A DNA stretch of 64,000 nt from Empedobacter falsenii (GTDB taxonomy: Bacteria; Bacteroidota; Bacteroidia; Flavobacteriales; Weeksellaceae). The position numbers and the translations under genes are program-made. The stretch is from the NCBI RefSeq assembly GCF_013488205.1, contig NZ_CP040908.1, positions 1,341,876 to 1,405,875 of the forward strand. The letters are read 5' to 3'. Shown piece by piece: positions 36,158-44,078 of the stretch (positions are counted from its first letter, which is position 1; each line of letters starts with the position of its first letter). The notes under the pieces were generated by a model. That model was not told the origin of the DNA. It searched no databases and saw nothing but the letters and a program-made list of their open reading frames with translations.

Positions 36158-37157
36158 ATTCTTTTATATATAGTTTTAAAAAAAAAATCATATTTCATTA
36201 CATTTTCAAAAGATGTGATGTTTGTTTAAGTTGTTTTAAATTAAAGTTTTATACTTTTTAATTAAAGAAAAGATGCAATTTTAGAAGTAATTAAAAATAT
36301 ATCTAATTCATAAAAAAATATGTTCTAATAACTTCCTTTCTCCTGAGAATAAAATACTTTTCACTCAACATTATTCTAAGAAAATGTTTAATAACCATCT
36401 ATTCTTATCAAAACTTATAGAAAACAGCAAATAATTTAAATTTTGTTATTTAAATCTTAAAATTATTCCGAAAATACAATCACTCTATTTAAAAATTGCT
36501 CATCTATACCCCTCATTTACTACCTTTTTTTACTTATTTGTATAAATAAGATAAATAACCTTTCAATTATTCTTCTCTACATCAATTTAATACTACAATT
36601 CAAATGATAGAATTAGCTAAATACTTCTTGTAGAATTTTAAATCAAATGGAATTTTATAAATAATAGTTAATACAAATCAACAATTGAACCTTGACCATT
36701 CATGAATGAAACATTTGTATTAGTCCGATATTCCCCAGATTTTGTATAGAAAGAAATTAAATTTGATATTACTAGTATTATAATTAAAGCTAGCGATTCT
36801 GAGTTATTTCGAACAAAAAGAATAAGAAAACTATAAAGAAGTATCAATGCTATTATTAACAGATCTATTACTTAGATTATTTTGATCTTTAACTAAATTT
36901 TGTCCCAAACCAATTAAAAGAAAATTAATAGTACGTAAGAGGACTTAACTCCTGTTTTTTCAAGAATAGATAAAAAGCAAGTAAGATTATGCTTAGTATA
37001 TTAAATTTACTTGTGTAACAATTATTCCTAGATATTTTAAAAAAAGGAGTATAGTTTAAGATTTTATTTATAATAAGCGCTTTAGGTAGTGATAGGTAAG
37101 CTGTTTATAGAAGATAATTTTTTTGGAAAGTTATAAATTAGTTAATTCATAATAATT
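36158..37157. other. One-kilobase gene-poor interval
   Basis: Very AT-rich with frequent stops in all frames. Nothing supports an intact gene, RNA or insertion sequence. It lies at the downstream end of the T6SS toxin/immunity array, so it could contain decayed cassettes, but I could not match any segment to the toxin tail by eye. Confidence 0.4.
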
Positions 37158-37763
37158 TTAAAAATTTTCTAAATCAGAAAAGCTCAAATCCTGAATTTTA
37201 GGTAGCTTATTTACTTTCATAATGATTTTCTTTTTATTTAAAACTTTATCTGAACCTAATTCTTGATTAAATTCTATTTTGGTGTTGGTTAACAAGTTAA
37301 TATTGGTTTCAGATGTAGTATTTTTTCCGTCCCATTTAACTCTTGATATTTTAGTTAATTCAAAATTGTTTTGTTTATAACGAAATTCATAACGGCTTTT
37401 TCGATTCTCGATATCTGTAAGCATTACCAAATTACCATCTTCGATGTAAAAATCAGGGATAGGATTACCATTGTGTTCGCCTTTTTTATCAACTGGATAT
37501 TGGTTTTCAATTAACTTTGTAGAAGATACTGCCAGTTGAATTTGTTTATTCGGTTTCGAAAGAAATATTTGTAATCGTAATGGACCTGTCTCGTCAATTA
37601 AATCCATTTCTAAAACAACTTTATCAATCTGTTTATCATTATTCAGGTCACCTTCTTCTTTTTGTACAAGAAATGTAAAATTATCTTTTGTTGTCTTTTG
37701 CGAATATAAATTTATAGCCACTAAAAGAAAAAACATGATATGATATAAGAATTTATTTTTCAT
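37158..37763 (-). CDS. Exported protein, probable orphan T6SS immunity (cassette 3)
   Basis: A 201-residue protein with a cleavable signal peptide (ends INLYS-Q), so periplasmic. The mature part has a short Asp-rich turn (EGDLNNDKQIDKVVLEMD) like a single EF-hand/VCBS-type calcium loop, followed by beta-strand-rich sequence. The bases just upstream (37764-37855) are a decayed copy of the toxin tail that precedes the other two immunity genes, which is the reason for calling it an immunity gene. Its family is different from the two lipoproteins. It lacks a lipobox. Confidence 0.55.
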   Translation of the reverse strand: MKNKFLYHIMFFLLVAINLYSQKTTKDNFTFLVQKEEGDLNNDKQIDKVVLEMDLIDETGPLRLQIFLSKPNKQIQLAVSSTKLIENQYPVDKKGEHNGNPIPDFYIEDGNLVMLTDIENRKSRYEFRYKQNNFELTKISRVKWDGKNTTSETNINLLTNTKIEFNQELGSDKVLNKKKIIMKVNKLPKIQDLSFSDLENF

Positions 37764-37855
37764 AATTATTCTTTAAAATCATTCGATTAGTTTAATAAGT
37801 TGATTTTTAACTAGTTCGTCAAAATGATGCTTTAGAAAAAAGAAAAGATTATTTA
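37764..37855 (-). pseudogene. Vestigial toxin tail (cassette 3)
   Basis: On the minus strand the sequence aligns base by base with the last ~30 codons of the effector: HHFDELVKNQLIK here against QHFDERAKHQIIK at the effector end. It has in-frame stops near its end. As in the two upstream cassettes it abuts the start codon of the next gene. Confidence 0.7.
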
Positions 37856-37925
37856 AAAAGGAAATTTTTCACTTTCCCCATTATATACATTATTATATTT
37901 TATTAAAATTTCTGAATTGTTATAC

Positions 37926-38249
37926 TTAACATCTCCAGTTTTCGAATTTACTCAAACCCCATTTAAAAAAAATTGCTTCTTTAGGATTTATAGATGAATT
38001 AAAAACATAGTAATCATTAATAACAAAAAACAACCAATTTTCTGGAATTTGATTATTTTTTTTCATATATTTTTTTTGAATATTCCATGCTTCTTCTAAT
38101 TTGATAGGTGATTTTTTTTCAAATTCTTCAAATTCTTTTGTTTCAAAATAAATAATAGAATTTTCTTTAGCATACTTATCTTCATTACTTTTACAACTGA
38201 TAAAGGAAATTATTGAGCTAAATATTGACATTAATATAATTTTTTTCAT
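37926..38249 (-). CDS. Putative T6SS immunity lipoprotein (cassette 2)
   Basis: A 107-residue lipoprotein with lipobox FISC (Cys19). It begins two bases after an orphan copy of the toxin tail, the usual place for a cognate immunity gene. The mature part is Lys/Glu-rich and has an IPENWLFFVINDYYVF strand-rich segment. A different frame after FEN continues for about 27 codons to a stop at 37853-37855 (GDVKYNNSEILIKYN), and this continuation aligns better with the end of the cassette 1 protein, so the present C-terminus (WRC) may reflect an indel. The periplasmic location suits protection against a wall-degrading toxin. Confidence 0.65.
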   Translation of the reverse strand: MKKIILMSIFSSIISFISCKSNEDKYAKENSIIYFETKEFEEFEKKSPIKLEEAWNIQKKYMKKNNQIPENWLFFVINDYYVFNSSINPKEAIFFKWGLSKFENWRC

Positions 38250-38251
38250 TT

Positions 38252-38552
38252 TTATGGAAAGTTTTTACTTTCATGTTTAATTATTGTTTGTTTTGCAAAT
38301 TGACCACTATGCTGCCTAGAAGAACTTTTGAAAGATCTTAAATCCTCTAATAACCCACTAGGCATTTGAGTTGTATCAGGAATCCAATTTTTAACACCCA
38401 AAATTGCAGTTACACCATATGGAAAGGCTTGCTGAATTGCCGTTTTTACAGTTGTTGTACATTGTTCTCCTGTCCAAGGGTAACCGCTATATACTTTAAG
38501 ATGTTTATAGCGCTTCTCCCACCATCCAATCATTTTATTAGCTTCGCCTTTA
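38252..38552 (-). pseudogene. Orphan toxin C-terminal module (cassette 2)
   Basis: About 100 codons nearly identical to the effector tail through LLEDL (EANKM, WWEKRYKHLKVYS, then GEQCTTTVKTAIQQAF), then diverging in the last 25 residues. An in-frame stop lies upstream and homology begins abruptly near 38552, so it is a fragment carrying the putative catalytic Cys but not the His part. An internal ATG at 38531-38533 could start a 93-residue product. Such headless modules are a known feature of CDI and Rhs loci, where recombination can swap them onto the full gene. Confidence 0.75.
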
Positions 38553-38566
38553 CAGGAAATATTAAT

Positions 38567-38596
38567 AAAAAGTCAATGAAATTTCATTGACTTTTT
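38567..38596. terminator. Perfect-palindrome terminator between cassettes 1 and 2
   Basis: A 30-base perfect palindrome (half: AAAAAGTCAATGAAA) with A/T runs at both ends. It lies 17 bases beyond the stop (38613-38615) that the cassette 1 immunity gene would have if its TA run kept frame. Confidence 0.75.
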
Positions 38597-38721
38597 AAAT
38601 AAGATTTTTTTATTATTTTACCACTGAAATTTCACCTGTTTCTATGTTTATTTTAGCTAAAAAATATAGTTTATTATTATCTTTATCTATTTTGTTTGAA
38701 AAACCTATGAAATAGAATCCA

Positions 38722-38943
38722 TTATATATATATATATATATGTTCTATATATTTATCAATTTCATATGGACTTTTATCAAAACTGAAATTTTGTTTAAAA
38801 GTATTCTTATAAATTCCAGATGCTTTATTTCTAGATATTTTTGCTTGTTTCTCTATTCTAATAAATTCTTCACTATCAAAATTATATTTTTTCTCACAAC
38901 TAAAAAATGAAAATATCCCCATAATTATTATATATTTTTTCAT
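38722..38943 (-). CDS. Putative T6SS immunity lipoprotein, truncated at a TA repeat (cassette 1)
   Basis: Start at 38943, one base after the effector stop, gives 73 residues with lipobox FFSC (Cys16). The frame ends in a TA run (…EHIYIYI, stop). With one extra TA unit, or two fewer, the frame would continue as NGFYFIGFSNKIDKDNNKL and stop at 38613-38615. That makes 110 residues (with one added unit), close to the 107 of the cassette 2 lipoprotein, and ends 17 bases before a strong terminator. The longer form is probably the functional one. The protein would sit in the periplasm and neutralise the effector. Confidence 0.65.
   Translation of the reverse strand: MKKYIIIMGIFSFFSCEKKYNFDSEEFIRIEKQAKISRNKASGIYKNTFKQNFSFDKSPYEIDKYIEHIYIYI
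38723..38741. repeat. TA dinucleotide tract inside immunity gene
   Basis: Nineteen alternating T/A bases (nine and a half units) lie within the cassette 1 immunity coding region. Slippage by one unit changes the reading frame, so it is a possible phase-variation tract. Confidence 0.8.
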
Positions 38944-38944
38944 A

Positions 38945-39531
38945 TTATCCTTTAAAATCATCCGATTCTTTTTTAATAATTTGATGTTTAGCACGTTCGT
39001 CAAAATGTTGTTTAGAAGAACTTTTAAAAGATATCAAATCTTCTAATAAACCACTAGGCATTTGTGTTGTATCAGGAATCCAATTTTTAACACCCAAAAT
39101 TGCAGTTACACCAAATGGAAAGGCTTGCTGAATTGCTGTTTTTACAGTTGTTGTACATTGTTCTCCTTTCCAAGGATAAACGCTATATACTTTAAGATGT
39201 TTATAGCGCTTCTCCCACCAATTCAACATTTTATTTGCTTCGCTCTCCTTAACATAAAACTCAATTTTATGAACTTCTCCATATATATTAGTTCCATCAT
39301 TATACCAATGAAGTCCAATAAAATCTAAAACTTGATTAAGCGTTACATCTTTTGCATTTATTTTTAATCTACTAGCTACCATTTCTCCCCACCAAGGTCT
39401 TCCTGGTGCAAATTTTTCATTAATATCATATATAGGTTTTCCTTTTGAATCTACTTCTTTTAAATTTATATCATCATCTTTATCGCCATCTCTATTAAAA
39501 TCATAATCATATTCTTCTTCATTAATAATTG
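38945..39531 (-). pseudogene. T6SS effector, 3' part after frameshift (Cys-containing tail)
   Basis: This frame continues the effector directly: IINEEEYDYDFNRDGDKDDD, then GRPWWGEMVASRLKINAKD and the tail with WWEKRYKHLKVYS, GEQCTTTVKTAIQQAF and LLEDLISF. The Cys in EQCTTT is the candidate nucleophile. One added T near 39531 would read …DYYSIINEEE and join it with the upstream part into a single 433-residue gene, exactly in frame from 40245 to 38945. Either the gene is disrupted in this strain or the sequence contains a one-base error. The first ATG in this frame is at 39380-39382. Confidence 0.75.
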
Positions 39532-40245
39532 ATAATAATCTGGTCCATAATCAAAATATTTATCACCTATTGCCATTGCAGAATGTCCTGCTAAACCTAA
39601 TGCACTAATTGGATTATTTAACAAAGTGTAAAACGAATGCGGTAACTCTATAATCACAGTAATTAAAACTTCTTTTTCAAAAACTTTAAGATAATCTAAT
39701 TGCGAATAGGGTAATTTTATTTGTACTTCATCATTATATCCACATTGAAAATAAAGTTCTATTTCATTACCTATATCATCTTCTATAAAGTCTATCAAAC
39801 CACTACTTAAAGTTAATGGAAAACTAACCTTGTTGTCTATAATAGGTTTAGATTTAATAATATTTCCAGCTTTACCGTCTTCTTTTATTTCTATTATATC
39901 AATAGCATCAGGAGGATTAGGCCATCCATCATCATCATATAACTGTAAATCAACTTTTGCATCTGTCGCTTTTACATTTTCCATTTTGATGTTAAAATAT
40001 ACAATATCTCCAACATAAGCTTCTGTTATCCTATTATTTCCTTCTTTATCAGAACTCCACCAACCTTCTTTAAAATAGTTTAAATCATTATTTTTATCTT
40101 TTGATGGATTTCCGAAAATAGTTCCATTTTTAGCTGTAAAATGGCTAAAATTACCTGCATAAGCTTCAAATTCATCTGTAAAAACAGTCCAACTTTTTTC
40201 TATTTCAGTAATATGTTCACCTTCTGTAATTCTAATAATAGACAT
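39466..40245 (-). CDS. T6SS VgrG-linked effector, 5' part (His-containing)
   Basis: A 259-residue frame starting two bases after vgrG. The N-terminus (SIIRITEGEHITEIEKSWTV, then AYAGNFSHFTAKNGTIFGNP) resembles the shared loading region of Bacteroidota T6SS cargo proteins. A central beta-rich stretch follows. Near the end, GLAGHSAMAIGDKYFDYGP offers the His of a circularly permuted NlpC/P60 (papain-like) amidase, in which His precedes Cys. The last 19 residues (LLMKKNMIMILIEMAIKMM) are out-of-frame readthrough of an indel. The inferred target is peptidoglycan or another amide bond in the competitor's periplasm. Confidence 0.7.
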   Translation of the reverse strand: MSIIRITEGEHITEIEKSWTVFTDEFEAYAGNFSHFTAKNGTIFGNPSKDKNNDLNYFKEGWWSSDKEGNNRITEAYVGDIVYFNIKMENVKATDAKVDLQLYDDDGWPNPPDAIDIIEIKEDGKAGNIIKSKPIIDNKVSFPLTLSSGLIDFIEDDIGNEIELYFQCGYNDEVQIKLPYSQLDYLKVFEKEVLITVIIELPHSFYTLLNNPISALGLAGHSAMAIGDKYFDYGPDYYQLLMKKNMIMILIEMAIKMMI

Positions 40246-40247
40246 AC

Positions 40248-42176
40248 TTAATGCATTTTAGAGTTTTCTCCACTATTATTATTAAATGTTGTCTGTGAAT
40301 GAATATCATTATTTTCTTGCGAAATTATTTGTCTTTTTTTAGAATTTTCTTTCACCTCTTTAGCTTTAGACTCTCTACTTCCTTTCACAAATTCCATTAA
40401 ACTTCCCACAACATTGGTCATGAAGTTACCACCAACAGAAATATTCTTTATTCCTCCTACAATTTGGCTTTCAGTCATTCCTATATTTTCTGTTTTATTC
40501 ATAGTTACAGAATTAGATTGATTAAAGCCTACGCTTGTATTCATATTCTCTTGAACATCGATATTAAAATTCTTACATTTTATATTAATCGTTTCAGGAG
40601 CGGTAATATTGATATTACTACCAATAGTATCGAGATGAATTTCATTACCTGATTTGTCAGTGATGATGATGCTTTCGTCTTCTGTAAAAACAATACGATG
40701 TCCACTTCTTGTCTGTATAGATTTCACACTATTATTCGCACCACCACCCAATCCAACTTTTCCATGAAACATACCGCCCATGACAAAAGGTCTGTCAGGA
40801 TGATTGTGTACAAAGCCAACCATTACTTGATCGCCAACTTCTGGTATGGCAACATACCCACGGTTTTGTGTCACTTGATCTGTACCTCCAGCATCAGGCG
40901 ACATCATGCGGATAAAATTTGTTGTATCATGTAATTGCCAATCAAATTTAATGGTCACTCGTCCTTGTCCTTTTGGATCAGCATTTGAGATTACAGTTGC
41001 AATTTGAGGTTGAGCAATTGGGATTGTAAATTCAGGTTTTGGTAAAAATCCAGTATCCGAAGCAATTGCTTTAAATCGTTCCGTATAATGTCCTAAAGTA
41101 TCAATATCATGCTCCACATCCGTAATCATAATTCGAGTAAAATACGATGTTTTGTTGCTGTCTTGTTTGCGCATTTCTAAATCAGCTACACAACCAGGAT
41201 ACAAAAATGGAATCGATGTAGAACCGCTTACTGTAAAGACTTCAACACCTTTTTGTCCAGCCTCACTTTCTTGCGCATTTACTACATCTTTATCCGTATT
41301 TGCTTTGATAGGCGCGACTTGTAAAGCTTTAGTTTTGAAAATATTCTCGTTGTTTTTATAAGCTGTTTGAGCCAAATCGCTTCTGTGTTTAAGCGGTGTT
41401 TGACCAGAAGTTAATTTTGCGTTATCACTGCTATTATAGCCATAAAATTGAGGTTTAGTATGAACCGCATTCAGCTCAATACTAATATCATTTACATTTC
41501 GACCATAAACCAAATTGAGCGGTTTATTTTGTGGCGGCAATTGTCCAAAATGCAAGACTTCACCATCATAAAAAAATTGTTCTCCATAAGCAGAAGCCAT
41601 TCGAGCCAAATAATTGTAATGCGTTTCATTGTATTGCGTGCTGTAAACTATATCGGAAGCATCTTTTGCGTCAACCCGAATATCAAATTTAGAATCTCCA
41701 AGTCCTTCTTTAATTAGTTTATTGGCAATAATACTCATGTTAACCGATCTATCACCTCCAAAACTCTGTGTATGCGGTGCGCCATCCAACAAAATAGTTG
41801 GACTAAACCCCGATAAAACGATATTTCCAAGGCTAGAATGTTCTTGTAAATACCCTACTTTTGTAATGACTCCGACAAAAGTTCTTTCAGGACTATCCTC
41901 AATATCTTTGTAACGAATAACGACTGTCAGGCGGTTTCCTAAAAATTTATTTGAAGTTTCGAGTTTATGATTTTCATAATTACCAAAGGTATCATGATCC
42001 AAAACTAACTCGAATTGATGATGAGTTTGGCTATGTTGTTTTAAAGAAAAATGCTTGTAATGCGGAACAATTTTACCATCAATTACGATTAATAATTTGG
42101 CTAAACGATTAATTCCAGCGACTTGGCTATCGTCAATAGCCTTAGCACCATTGTAGGGTTTGAAAGGTAGTTGCAT
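40248..42176 (-). CDS. vgrG: T6SS spike protein VgrG (TssI)
   Basis: A 642-residue protein with the gp27-like N-terminal part (LVLDHDTFGNYE, ERTFVGVITKVG, then QYNETHYNYLARMASAYGEQFFYDG), which is the classical VgrG motif set. The OB-fold/gp5 region follows (ATVISNADPKGQGRVTIKFDW and NRGYVAIPEVGDQVMVGFVHNHPDRP). A Thr/Asn-rich beta-helix tip with repeated polar strands ends the protein. VgrG caps the Hcp tube and carries effectors. It lies directly before the amidase-like effector (two bases apart). No PAAR gene is visible in the window. Confidence 0.92.
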   Translation of the reverse strand: MQLPFKPYNGAKAIDDSQVAGINRLAKLLIVIDGKIVPHYKHFSLKQHSQTHHQFELVLDHDTFGNYENHKLETSNKFLGNRLTVVIRYKDIEDSPERTFVGVITKVGYLQEHSSLGNIVLSGFSPTILLDGAPHTQSFGGDRSVNMSIIANKLIKEGLGDSKFDIRVDAKDASDIVYSTQYNETHYNYLARMASAYGEQFFYDGEVLHFGQLPPQNKPLNLVYGRNVNDISIELNAVHTKPQFYGYNSSDNAKLTSGQTPLKHRSDLAQTAYKNNENIFKTKALQVAPIKANTDKDVVNAQESEAGQKGVEVFTVSGSTSIPFLYPGCVADLEMRKQDSNKTSYFTRIMITDVEHDIDTLGHYTERFKAIASDTGFLPKPEFTIPIAQPQIATVISNADPKGQGRVTIKFDWQLHDTTNFIRMMSPDAGGTDQVTQNRGYVAIPEVGDQVMVGFVHNHPDRPFVMGGMFHGKVGLGGGANNSVKSIQTRSGHRIVFTEDESIIITDKSGNEIHLDTIGSNINITAPETINIKCKNFNIDVQENMNTSVGFNQSNSVTMNKTENIGMTESQIVGGIKNISVGGNFMTNVVGSLMEFVKGSRESKAKEVKENSKKRQIISQENNDIHSQTTFNNNSGENSKMH

Positions 42177-42232
42177 AGGTGAGAGGTTTTGATTTTTAAT
42201 ACTTTAAATATACTCTTTTTTCATTTACAAAC

Positions 42233-42275
42233 AAAAAACTCCTGATGCAGCCTTCGCATCGCACCAAGAGTTTTC
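42233..42275 (-). terminator. Terminator of hcp
   Basis: On the minus strand AAAACTC and GAGTTTT outer arms enclose a GATGC/GCATC inner stem and are followed by a T-run. It lies between hcp and vgrG, making hcp a separate transcript that may partly read through. Confidence 0.75.
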
Positions 42276-42330
42276 AAGATTTCATAAGTTAGTTGGTTAG
42301 TAAACTTATGCGATTTTCGATTGAAATAAA

Positions 42331-42738
42331 TTATCGAGCAGAAGGCCAAACACCGTCGTAAGAAGCTGTTCCGTAATCAATTTTCTCTGCACTCACGACA
42401 AATGAAATTAACATATTGTTGTCGTTTAACGCGTCAAAATTTAATTCGTGTTGAATAACGTAACCGTTTTCCCACTTCAAATTAATTAAAACACCTTCTT
42501 CGTGCGCTTTATTGAACGTAATATCACCAACAGTTGGTTTATATTTTCCGTTTAATAAACTCTCCAAAATCGTAGAACTTTCAGTTGCCTCTACTGTTAC
42601 TTTGATTAAAGCATTAGATGGATCAGAAGCTACACGCCCCGAAACATCAGTTGTTCTTGAAACTTGATAATCTAATTTGATGATTTTTTGATCCTCACCA
42701 CCGTTGAATTTTAAGACTCCTCTTGAATTGTTAGCCAT
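42331..42738 (-). CDS. hcp: T6SS tube protein Hcp (TssD)
   Basis: A 135-residue protein of the Bacteroidota TssD family: YQVSRTTDVSGRVASDPSNA followed by VTVEATESSTILESLLNGKYK and an ending SYDGVWPSAR. Hcp hexamers stack into the tube expelled by sheath contraction and also carry small effectors. It lies upstream of vgrG, 20 kb from the rest of the apparatus, with its own terminator, which suits the high expression usual for tube subunits. Confidence 0.9.
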   Translation of the reverse strand: MANNSRGVLKFNGGEDQKIIKLDYQVSRTTDVSGRVASDPSNALIKVTVEATESSTILESLLNGKYKPTVGDITFNKAHEEGVLINLKWENGYVIQHELNFDALNDNNMLISFVVSAEKIDYGTASYDGVWPSAR

Positions 42739-43033
42739 AGTTGTAAATTTTAAGATTGATTTATTTTAATTTTTATCTAGGACTAAATTAGAAACAGATA
42801 TTTTAATTAACCGTTTTTAACCGTTTACAATCGAATATGTAGTAGTTTTACGACGTATGCATAACATAGTAGCGCATTAATTCAGGAAAATATTTTTAAA
42901 ATGAATATTTATTCGAATGATAATTTAAGTTTATTTAATTAAATCAAGCCAAATCATTAACATTTAACTTTTTGTTAAAAATATTTTTTGAAGAAGTTTG
43001 GAATTTTTTGGAGAGAGAAGGAGGAAGGATATT
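42739..43033. other. hcp promoter region
   Basis: AT-rich non-coding bases upstream of hcp. A 15-bp inverted repeat starts at its end. No clear -33/-7 pair was identified by eye, and no gene was seen. Confidence 0.3.
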
Positions 43034-43081
43034 ATTTCATTTAATTAAAATACATTGAAAAAGATCTTAATTAAATGAAAT
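43034..43081. repeat. 15-bp inverted repeat with 18-base spacer
   Basis: Perfect arms ATTTCATTTAATTAA and its complement between hcp and ytxJ, about 300 bases from each start. There is no T-run, so a protein-binding site, a decayed mobile element end or an RNA hairpin are all possible. Confidence 0.6.
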
Positions 43082-43414
43082 TATTAAAAACAGTTTTTAA
43101 GATTAAATATTTAGCCATGAAATACCGAAAAAAACATAACAACTACTAGTTCATTTAGCAATAGGTTTTTATTGTCTGTTATTTTTATATACAGAAAGGG
43201 TTAAGTGTTTTATTCATCAATAGTTTAAAAGATTTAGGTGTGTTTTTGGTGGAGTGAATTTATTGAAAGTTTAACATTTTATAATAAGTATAAAAAAAAA
43301 TCTTAGATCTAGTATTAACTATGGCTTGACATACAAAGGAAATACAATCATTGAATAGAATAGGTTTTTTCTTCTTTTCAATGTAATTTTATAGATGAAA
43401 TAATTGAAACAAAA
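43082..43414. other. Non-coding interval before ytxJ
   Basis: About 330 AT-rich bases with no coding frame or RNA gene seen. It should hold the ytxJ promoter. Confidence 0.35.
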
Positions 43415-43747
43415 ATGAAAAAAATAGATATTACAACTTTAGATGATTTAGACCAAATTGATCAAGCATCTTTTAATCAACCAAAAATTATTTATAAACA
43501 CAGTACAACTTGTGGATTATGTGATATCATTTGGGATGTTGTAAAAGAAAGTGATTTTGAACTGAATTATTTAGATTTATTAACGTATAGACCAATATCT
43601 AATGAGATAGAACGTCGTTACAATGTTCAGCATGAGTCACCCCAAATCTTAATAATAAAAGATGGAAAATGTGTGTACAGTGCATCACATCGTAAAATAA
43701 AAAATGAAGAAATTCAAAAGCAACTAGATCAACTGGTTAATTTGTAG
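43415..43747 (+). CDS. ytxJ: Bacillithiol-system YtxJ-like thioredoxin-fold protein
   Basis: A 110-residue thioredoxin-fold protein. IIYKHSTTCGLCDIIWDVV corresponds to the YtxJ motif KHSTxCxxS, here with CxxC-type spacing (CGLC) and so a possible dithiol site. YNVQHESPQILIIKDGK is the cis-Pro region followed by the C-terminal helix. YtxJ is a monothiol bacilliredoxin that removes bacillithiol from proteins. It is cytoplasmic and appears to be monocistronic, convergent with the SusC/D operon. Confidence 0.8.
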   Translation: MKKIDITTLDDLDQIDQASFNQPKIIYKHSTTCGLCDIIWDVVKESDFELNYLDLLTYRPISNEIERRYNVQHESPQILIIKDGKCVYSASHRKIKNEEIQKQLDQLVNL

Positions 43748-43988
43748 TATTTTAAGAATAACATTCTTTATATTTAAAAATTTCCATTTTGAACTAAAAG
43801 TAACATTCCTTTTTTTGGCTTAATTCTGAATATCTTCTAACTTTTTTTGATATAAGATTAGAATTGGTTAATAATCGCATTTTATTTTTTTACGACATTA
43901 TACGCTTTTTAGTTGCTTTTCTTACAGTATTGTCTTTGGGAAAAAATAATTTATATGTTAATAACTATATTATTATGAGATGTATAAA
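43748..43988. other. Non-coding interval between ytxJ and susD
   Basis: AT-rich and without coding character. A 63-codon TTG-started frame at 43864-44055 runs through the terminator below and is not a gene. Confidence 0.4.
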
Positions 43989-44020
43989 AAAATTCTACTT
44001 GGCTAGCCAAGTAGAATTTT
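43989..44020. terminator. Terminator of susCD operon
   Basis: A perfect 32-base palindrome (arm AAAATTCTACTTGG, CTAG at the centre) flanked by A/T runs, 58 bases after the SusD stop on the minus strand. Confidence 0.8.
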
Positions 44021-44078
44021 ATACTTACACAGTTTATGATACAATGTCTAAATAAAGTATAATATAAAAAATTTTACT

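Noticed and set aside
43864-44055. 63-codon open frame with TTG start between ytxJ and susD
   Set aside because: It reads through the perfect 32-base terminator palindrome, has no leader and shows no protein-like composition.
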